A program made the translations under genes and the position numbers. The notes below the pieces were generated by a model, which saw nothing but the letters and a program-made list of their open reading frames with translations, had not been told where the DNA came from and made no database searches. A DNA stretch of 64,000 nt from Antilocapra americana (Eukaryota; Chordata; Mammalia; Artiodactyla; Antilocapridae). The stretch is from assembly GCA_007570785.1 (NCBI GenBank), contig ML664159.1, positions 4,435,987 to 4,499,986 of the forward strand, in the 5' to 3' direction. Of the stretch, positions 57,345 through 64,000 are shown piece after piece. The first letter of the stretch is position 1, and each line of letters begins with the position of its first letter.

Positions 57345-57815
57345 TGTTGCAGGAAGGGGGACCCCTTCCAGGGCCCGAAACTAGGTTCTTACCTAACACT
57401 CGGAAATGAATTGTCCGAGGAGACACATGTGCTGACAAAGCAAGAGATTTTATTGGGACGGGCACCCGGGTGGAGAGCAGTAGGGTAAGGGAACTCAGGA
57501 GAACTGCTCTGCCCCGTAACTCACAGTCTCGGGTTTTATGGTGATGGGATTAGTTTCCAGATGGTCTTTGGTCAATCATTCTAATTCAGAGTCTTTCCTG
57601 GTGGCCCACGCATCGCTCAGCCAAGATGGATGCTAGCGAGAGGGATTCTGGGAAGTGGACCGACGAGGTTTCTCCTTTAGACCTTTCCAGAACTCTTCCG
57701 GTTGGTGGTGGCTTATTAGTTCCATATTCCTTATCAGGATCTCCTGTCTCATGCAAATGGTTACCATGGTGCCTGGCCAGGGTGGCCGGTTTCAGTCAGT
57801 GTGCGTCCCCTAACA
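57345..57815 (-). mobile_element. Solo LTR of an endogenous retrovirus, antisense
   Basis: A 471-bp element with TGTT...AACA ends, flanked by the 4-bp duplication ATCC (57341-57344 and 57816-57819). On the minus strand, in order, are a TATA-like CATAAAAC box and an AATAAA signal (reverse of TTTATT near 57450-57455), followed by a U5-like end. No gag, pol or env sequence is present, so the internal part was lost by recombination between LTRs. The 4-bp duplication suggests a class I (gamma-like) ERV; BTLTR1-like is my best family guess. Confidence 0.85.
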
Positions 57816-58000
57816 ATCCCACCCTCCACTTGCCCTACTGCGTCCACAAGTCTGTTCTCTGTCTGCGTCTCTACTGCTGCCTTGCAAAAGGTTCATCAGT
57901 ACCATTTTTCTAGGTTCCATCTATATGTGTTAATATATGGTATTTCTTTTTCTTTTTCTGACTTAATTTCACTCTGTATAACATGCTCTAGATGGATGAA
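57816..58000 (-). mobile_element. Older L1, antisense, right part
   Basis: ATCCCACCCTCCACTTGCCC, CGTCCACAAGTCTGTTCTCT, CTAGGTTCCATCTATATGTG and TTCACTCTGTATAACATGCTC continue the L1 3' UTR broken at 57344. At the right end ATGCTCTAG (57983-57991) is repeated inverted as CTAGAGCAT (58002-58010). Confidence 0.86.
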
Positions 58001-58010
58001 CCTAGAGCAT

Positions 58011-58938
58011 ACTCCTTTTTCCAGCTTTCCAAAAACAACAAGCAGTTTTTTCATGAAGATATATTAAGCTGTGACAGTGGTAGCTTTATGTGCAAACACT
58101 TCAAACACGAAGTGAGTGGCATCTCGACTCTGAGATTCCTAATCACCATTGCTCCTCAGCTCTCTATTCCAGACCAACACTAGTCAGTGAAGAGTGGTTC
58201 TCTGAGCCCGAATGCATCCAATTTAGAGAGGTCTGGCATGAACGTTTCAGCTTGACTATGTCAAAATGGTATGATTATCTTGAGGTGAGGCCTCAGGGAA
58301 AAAGAGGCACCAAATCATCAATTTAACCCTTGGTCATAATCACCTCCTTTCCCATTTAGGTAGTTTCCATGTCTATTCAAACTTTTCTCCTTTAAAGGAA
58401 AAAAAAAGGAAGTTTTTATTCATCTTAGGTTGTAAGCACATGGAAAATGCTCAATTCAATTCTAATTCTGCAGTTATCAGCCAACCTTTTGTTAATGATT
58501 TATATCTACCCCAGCAGGGTCTTCCCATCAACAAATATTTTAATATACTAAAAATTGAATTAACCAGGTGTGTGATCTCAGGTGAGTGAAACAATAAATT
58601 TGGATTCTTTTCAGCTCCAACTCCTGAAAAGCCAAGCAAAACCATCTAAGATAAACAAGAGGCATAGTCTGGCTTTCTTGGTCTTAGAAGAAAAGGTTGA
58701 GAAGGGGACTGCCAGTGCTTCAGCTCTTCCCAGGTCAAAGTATTAAGGCCATAGATCAGCTAGAAATTAGGATCAGAAATCCCAACTAGGAATAGAGGTG
58801 CATTTACCTGGAGCATGCCCTTGCTTATATGTCTGGGAGCCGAGTTAGCTGGCAGGAAAGGGCAGAGAGATAGATGAGAACCTTAACTCCAACACATCAG
58901 CAGCAGGTAACAATATGTAATAGAATATTTGTTACCTA
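58011..58938. other. Intergenic, no recognised repeat
   Basis: Holds two overlapping open frames (57992-58183 and 58090-58326, 63 and 78 aa) in different frames with no recognisable domain, and an A-run at 58399-58407. No gene called. Confidence 0.35.
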
Positions 58939-59448
58939 CTGTGATGGCTTTAAAGCATGTCTTCAAAGTCTTTGACACCTCTCATTGAGGGGTAGTGGTC
59001 TATGTCCCCTTTCTTGAATCTGGGTCAATCTTAATGACTTGCTTTTAACCAACAGAATGTATCAGAAGTGACACAGCATAACTTGCAAGACTAATTCATG
59101 AAAGGCTTATACCTAATTCATTTGGGATGCTCACCCCAGAGCCCTGAGCTGCCATACAAGATAACCAATGACTCAGGGGTGGCCATGTCCCAAGAAAACC
59201 CAGACCATAGGAAGGGTCTGCCTTGTTGGTGTTCTGGTGTTCAGTTCCAGCTGAAGTCCCAGCCAACAACCAGCACGGGAGTGTAGACTTCTCCAGCCAC
59301 AGTCCCCTCCAGTTGAGGCTCTACAGACAAGCCATCTTAATTTCCCAGTCTACACTTCTTACCCACAGCATCTATGAGCATAATGAAATGTCACCCCATA
59401 CCACAAGGTTTCGGGGTGGTTGGTTACACAGCTAGAGTAACCAGGACA
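58939..59448 (+). mobile_element. MLT1-type MaLR LTR, sense
   Basis: Starts TGTGATGGCTTTAAAGCATG, with GTCTATGTCCCCTTTCTTG, CCAACAGAATGTATCAGAAG, GAGCATAATGAAATG (poly(A)-signal region) and GGTTTCGGGGTGGTTGGTTA before the end AGGACA. An ancient ERVL-MaLR solo LTR. Confidence 0.83.
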
Positions 59449-60715
59449 CCAACCCTATAGAGTCACTGGAAACTTGGTTAAACCATACCCTGGACAAACA
59501 CTAATGTTTATGGAAAGGTCTGCTGAAAGCTGGGTGATTGCCCCTAGCCCAGAAGCTGTTTGGTGTATGAACATGAGCTATAGAGTTAAACCTCTTGCCT
59601 CCTAAGCATTTATTCCATATCTAATAAATAATAATTCCTATTTTGCAGAGTCTGTATGTGGTTTAGAGTTGATGTGTTTACGACACTCAGAACAGTGCCT
59701 AGCAAAGAACTAGAATCAATTAAATAGTTAAAAAATAGCAGTGCCCTATTTTCTGATTTTATATTCCTTATCATTTCACTTAGATTGAATCTTTCTGCTC
59801 TTGTGACTGATCTATTTTTATGAAGTTGACTCACTCAGTTGGACAGACAAATCTGTAAGAGTATTTGGGTTAAATGGTAAATATAATTAGAAAATTAAAG
59901 TGCCACATAAAAACAAATACTGGGTTATTTGTTCTAGCTACATACTAGCGCCTTTAGCTAGAAATAGCATGTCCTATAAACTGACTGCCATAAGACTGAA
60001 TAAGTGATAATCATCAAAATGACTGAGAATTAAGAAAGAAAATTAATTCCCAGAGGTAATCACTATAGATCTCATTAGTTCAAGAATAACCTACCTTAGG
60101 ACTTTAATTAAAAATAATATTTATCCCAGATAAATGAGTGCTGGCAGGTTTCTGCAGGATCCGTAATCTTGGTTATGCTAAATCTTCTTATATTAAGGCA
60201 GACATCATTAATCTCATCTGCAATGCCCTCCAGTCTGACAGCTCTTATAACACTGGGGCTATTTCTTACAGCAGCCTTTTTATCTTCACAAAAGAGTTAT
60301 AACTCATGCAGATACCTAGTGTAAAAAGGCCTAGGCAATTAGAGACATCACTCTGAGATCCACACTGGCATTTTATCATGTCAGAGGCTTCTCATAATGA
60401 GTTTGTTCTTAAATGGAGGCCAATATCTCAACACTACCATGAAATTAATGGTGGTTATGTTATTATTTTATTTATTTATCCCTATCATTCTTTGTTCCAG
60501 AGAAGCATCAAGTATTTTATAATTCAAAGGATATGACCAGATAAAAGAGAAATTGTAACAAGTCAGTGAAGAAAACTAGGGCCAAGAAGAGAATAAAGTA
60601 GAGACAGCAGGAAGTTAGAAGGAATGAGGTTAACATCATAAATGCATGCTGTAAAGGTCTGCAGAATTACACACTTGCAAATTTGTCAGCTGATTGTTGG
60701 CATATATTCCCAATC
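59449..60715. other. Intergenic; repeat-free block at 60.13-60.46 kb
   Basis: No named transposon. The 60130-60460 part is repeat-free and of higher sequence complexity, a weak candidate for conserved non-coding DNA. Confidence 0.35.
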
Positions 60716-60932
60716 TTGGGCTCCTCCGGTGGCTCAGCGGTAAAGAGTCTGCCTGCAACGCGAGAGCCACAGAAGACGGGTTTAATCCCTGGATTGGGAA
60801 GATCCCCTGGAGGAGAAAATGGCAACCCACTCCAGTATTCTTGTCTAGAGAATCCCATGGACAAGAGCCTGGTGGGCTACAGTCCATGGGGTCACAAACA
60901 GTCGGACACTACTAAAGCGACTTGGCATTCCC
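60716..60932 (+). mobile_element. Bov-tA SINE, sense
   Basis: GGGCTCCTCCGGTGGCTCAG head, CTGGATTGGGAAGATCCCC, GGCAACCCACTCCAGTATTC core and GTCGGACACTACTAAAGCG end. ORFs of 99, 83, 73 and 65 aa here are shadows of the SINE. Confidence 0.93.
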
Positions 60933-61014
60933 AGTCTTATGCAGTGATTAATCCTGAGAATTTTTCTGTCTACCTATTCTGATTATTTTTGTACAAGTTA
61001 CTGATAATGCATAC

Positions 61015-61388
61015 ACTGGGTTGAAGAGCATCCCCCACAAAGTTCATGTCCCACTGGAGCCTGTGAGTATGACCTTATTTGGAAATAGGGTCCTTGCAGT
61101 TGTAATCAAGTCACACTGGATTAGGATGGGCCCCAAATCCAGTGCCTGGCATCCTTATAAGAAAAGGGGAATTTGGATTCAGACCCACACGGGGAGCAGT
61201 GATGACTGAGGCAGAGACTAGAGAGATGGGGACAAGCCAAGGAGCGGCAAGAATTCTTCCCCAGAGCCTTCCAAGCCAGCATGGCCCTACTGACAGCTTG
61301 CCTGCCGTCCTCCGGAGCTGTGAGAGACTACACGTCTGTTGTTTCAGCCACCTAGTTTGCAGTATTAGCTCTAAGAAATTAATACAAC
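61015..61388 (+). mobile_element. MaLR-type LTR (MLT/MST group), sense
   Basis: GAGCATCCCCCACAAAGTTC, TATGACCTTATTTGGAAATAG, GCATCCTTATAAGAAAAGGGG, GAGACTACACGTCTGTTGTTT and AAGAAATTAATACAACC near the 3' end. The 124- and 102-aa ORFs on opposite strands are not genes. Confidence 0.78.
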
Positions 61389-62494
61389 CCTTAAACACTT
61401 TTCTTCCTAAGAACCTAGAGTACATGCCCAGTATGAATATAAGGATTTGAAGGGGAGAAAATGGAGAAAACAAATTGAGTTCCAAATATGTTGTCTATTA
61501 AGCTTTTTGTTTAAAACCTATGGCTCTTCTATACATGCTGGGCAAGGACAAAACAAGTAACAAATAAGTGAACAATGTCAAGAGGGAAAAAACCCGTGGA
61601 GGCATCCAGTCACATTTAGTTTAACAGATTGTTTTTCTATGGGGAAATAAGCTTCTGATATTTTATTGCATACATTATGAGAGTCTGATTTTTCCAAAGC
61701 TCTCCAGGGAGGACAGTCTTGAGCAAGACTGCTGTCCCACTCTGGCACAGAGGAGACTGGCTCTTTCCTTACCTCCCATTGAGGGAGGGGTTTACTGGGA
61801 GCTGGAGTCAAACCCACAAGTACTTCAGTTTGAAAAACTGGAATGTGAACTTTTTAGAGAACAGGCAAGATGATTTCAGATCTACTTTAAGACACAGAAC
61901 TAGAAATTAATGTAATACCCCAAACTGATAATCAACTTGTGTCAAGCTTTTGCAAACCAGATGAAAACATTAGTTTATAATCTAAATACCTTGCAGAAAT
62001 GAAACTACTGCTTCATGGTTTCAATATTTTAAGATTTGGACAGCCAGTGATGTGGTGACTGGCATCCACGTACAAAGGCCTTCGTCTGGGAGTTGGGGCG
62101 CTTCTCAGTTCTCACAGGACAGGCCTCGCTGTCAGTGTGCTTTTGAGCTACATTCAGAAGCCAGTGTACGCAGATGCTACCAGGCTCAAGTATCCTTTCC
62201 TGCCATGACAGCTCACATTCACAGTAACCGGATCACAGGCTTGGGCCAAATTCAGCCCACAGGCTTGTTTTGTTTGCCTTCTAAGGTATCTTGTTTTTAA
62301 TTAATGGCTCACTTTAAAAAATTGGGAGATTTCTTGAGAAATCCCATACTACCAGTGGACATGAATTTTTGCAGGGCAGGGCAGTCCAGTCTGCTAGAGA
62401 CAAATCCATCCTGTGCCCCACCACGCAGGCCCCTCTCGGAGCCCATGGCCATACAGCACAGGTGCCCAGCAAGACGCGCCGGGTCCCACTTCCC
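61389..62494. other. Intergenic, no recognised repeat
   Basis: The block at 62170-62300 (ACAGGCTTGGGCCAAATTC, CAGCCCACAGGC) may be an old hAT remnant; too weak to call. Confidence 0.35.
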
Positions 62495-62672
62495 GCTGTG
62501 TGACCGTGAGTACGTGATTTCCCTTCACTGACGCTTTGCTTCCTCTTATGTAAAATGGGTGTAATAATAGCACTTATCTCATTAGACTGTTTGAAAGATT
62601 AAGAGAGTTAAAACATGTAAAGCGCTTAAAGTGCCTGGCACACAGCGGAAGCTCAATGCGCGTTTGCTATTC
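62495..62672 (+). mobile_element. MIR SINE
   Basis: CTTATGTAAAATGGGTGTAAT, GACTGTTTGAAAGATTAAGAG, AACATGTAAAGCGCTTAAAG and TGCCTGGCACACAGCGGAAG are textbook MIR 3' half. Confidence 0.93.
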
Positions 62673-62821
62673 TCTTCACTGTCTTACCTATTCCACTTTT
62701 CCCACTTTTATTACTTACCTGGCCCTTATTGGTCTTGTGTTTCTGACTTGGGCTCTAGGTAAAACCCCATCCTCAGTTGGATGTAGAGACAGCTAGTCTC
62801 TTATGTGCTAACAGTGGGAGT

Positions 62822-63015
62822 TACAGCCAGTGCACTGAATAAGAGCCCAGGTTCTAAAGCCAGACAACCTGACGTCCAGTCCCACATCTACTGCTCCTTA
62901 GCAATATGCTCTTGCACAAATTATAATATTTAACTCTATAAAGCCTGTGTTTACTTAATTCTATAAAATAGTAACAGAACTGCTGTGAATTAATGTGCCT
63001 AGCACATAGTAGGTT
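62822..63015 (+). mobile_element. MIR SINE
   Basis: CAGCCAGTGCACTGAATAAG, GGTTCTAAAGCCAGACAACC, CTTGCACAAATTATAATATT and TGTGCCTAGCACATAGTAGG follow MIR order. Confidence 0.85.
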
Positions 63016-63804
63016 TTAGCTTTTATTATTAAGAACACTCAGTAGACCACAGCATTCTGCCCACCAGCAAACCCAGGCCTGGCCCACCTCAGTTTCTCTC
63101 ATCAGGGTCCAGGGGCTTCCAGATCTGAGGGATATATAAATTAGGAATAAACCAGGTATAGCTTGGAACTACTTATTATTAATTCCTTTTCACCCTTTTA
63201 TCATGTTATCCCCAAGTATTTATCCCAGGTAACATTAAAACTTGCATGACTTTGAGATTAAAAACACTTCCTCTAAGATGGAAGCAAATTTTTTCATACC
63301 ATTTCAAATAGTAAAAGCATCTAAGCATATGACCAAGAAGAAGGCATTCAAGTTTTTAAAGTTTTCCAAAATAATTCCCTCAGGCCCTGACAGTCTTCTC
63401 ATTTGATTGCCTTCACAGTGGGACATCCACCCACAGCTTGAATTCTCTCCAAATCTTATCAAAGGTTTAAAAATAACTTTTGAAATAATGCTTTAGACAG
63501 TCACATTAAAAAGTTCCTGAGAACAGATGACCTCAACAGTGTTTCTTAAAGAATGCTACCTACTATTCAACTTGTTTTAGGCTTCATGATTCTAAAATTT
63601 TTCATTTTTTTTAAAAAAAGCAGCAAAGTGTTTCTTCTATTCTAGACACAAAAGATATAGACAGTTGCAAACATCAAAGAGTTGACTCAATAGAAAAACC
63701 CTCCTTATGAAATTATTGTCTGTAGAAAGTTTTCCAAATTTCAATGAAAATAAAGATTTAAAAAGAACTGACTGTTAAATGGATTTTAAAAGTTAATCAA
63801 GTCT
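63016..63804. other. Intergenic, no recognised feature
   Basis: No named repeat. A T-run then A-run occurs at 63605-63620. Confidence 0.4.
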
Positions 63805-63930
63805 GGGAATTCCCTGGAAGTCCAACAGTTAGGACTCAGTGCTTTCACTGCTAGGGCCTAGGGTTCAATCTCTGGTTGAGGAACTAAGATCCCATTAGCT
63901 GTTCAGCCTGACCAAAAAATTAATGAAATT
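63805..63930 (+). mobile_element. Short CHR-type tRNA-derived SINE, sense
   Basis: GGGAATTCCCTGGAAGTCCA head, GGGTTCAATCTCTGGTTGAGG and GGAACTAAGATCCCATTAGC, then an A-rich end. Confidence 0.87.
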
Positions 63931-64000
63931 AATCAAGTCATGTATAAGAAGGTCATGGCAGCGTTAGTCTTCAACATCAAAAAAAAAAAAAACTTTTTCA

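Noticed and set aside
57992..58326. Overlapping 63- and 78-aa frames after an L1 end
   Set aside because: No recognisable homology, and the first start codon is in L1-derived sequence. Possible retrocopy fragment, but not supportable.
60636..60982. Four overlapping ORFs of 65-99 aa on both strands
   Set aside because: All lie over the Bov-tA at 60716-60932.
57820..64000. Search for the first exon of MLF1, expected downstream of RSRC1
   Set aside because: No CpG-rich promoter or recognisable coding start before the window ends.
1..64000. A novel multi-gene system
   Set aside because: One ordinary vertebrate gene plus retrotransposons explains all coding signal; no unexplained gene cluster is present.

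Overview
This window is nuclear DNA of a ruminant, almost certainly a bovid. The signature is the combination of BovB (RTE-type) LINEs, Bov-tA/Bov-A SINEs built from a tRNA-derived head and a BovB tail, short tRNA-derived CHR-type SINEs and young ruminant L1 copies. Most open reading frames here belong to these repeats. I see no bacterial, phage or organellar features, no CRISPR array and no gene cluster.

Only one protein-coding gene is supported: the last three coding exons of RSRC1 on the + strand (36563-36669, 44324-44476, 45144-45236), giving about 117 C-terminal residues and a 3' UTR that probably ends near 45.8 kb. All three exons have consensus splice sites and consistent phase. Positions 1-36562 are therefore read as a large RSRC1 intron, and 45.8-64 kb as intergenic DNA downstream of the gene. 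In other mammals RSRC1 lies next to SHOX2 on its 5' side and MLF1 on its 3' side; neither is recognised here.

Layout: 1-36.5 kb is intron with L1 fragments (0.4, 2.5, 21-22.3 and 23.5-25.5 kb, the last a young 5'-inverted copy holding a 10-N gap), BovB copies (7, 11.5-12.3, 16.2-18.7 nested, 33.1-34.7 kb), many SINEs, an ancient hAT element split by BovB, and a repeat-free stretch at 26.06-26.48 kb rich in homeodomain motifs. From 36.5 to 45.8 kb lie the RSRC1 exons, a mariner MITE, and a remarkable retro-insertion at 41.57-42.16 kb that looks like an inverted L1 with a 3' transduction, only 10 bp from a perfect CTCF consensus motif. From 45.8 to 64 kb lie a BovB with a surviving reverse-transcriptase ORF, L1 copies nested in older L1s, a solo LTR with a 4-bp target duplication inside an old L1, MaLR LTRs and MIR SINEs.

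No previously undescribed coding system is visible. The most interesting material is retrotransposition history (transduction, twin priming, nesting) and candidate non-coding regulatory sequence. Repeat family names come from recalled consensus features; no database search was run. Repeat boundaries are good to roughly 5-20 bases unless target-site duplications (TSDs) are quoted.
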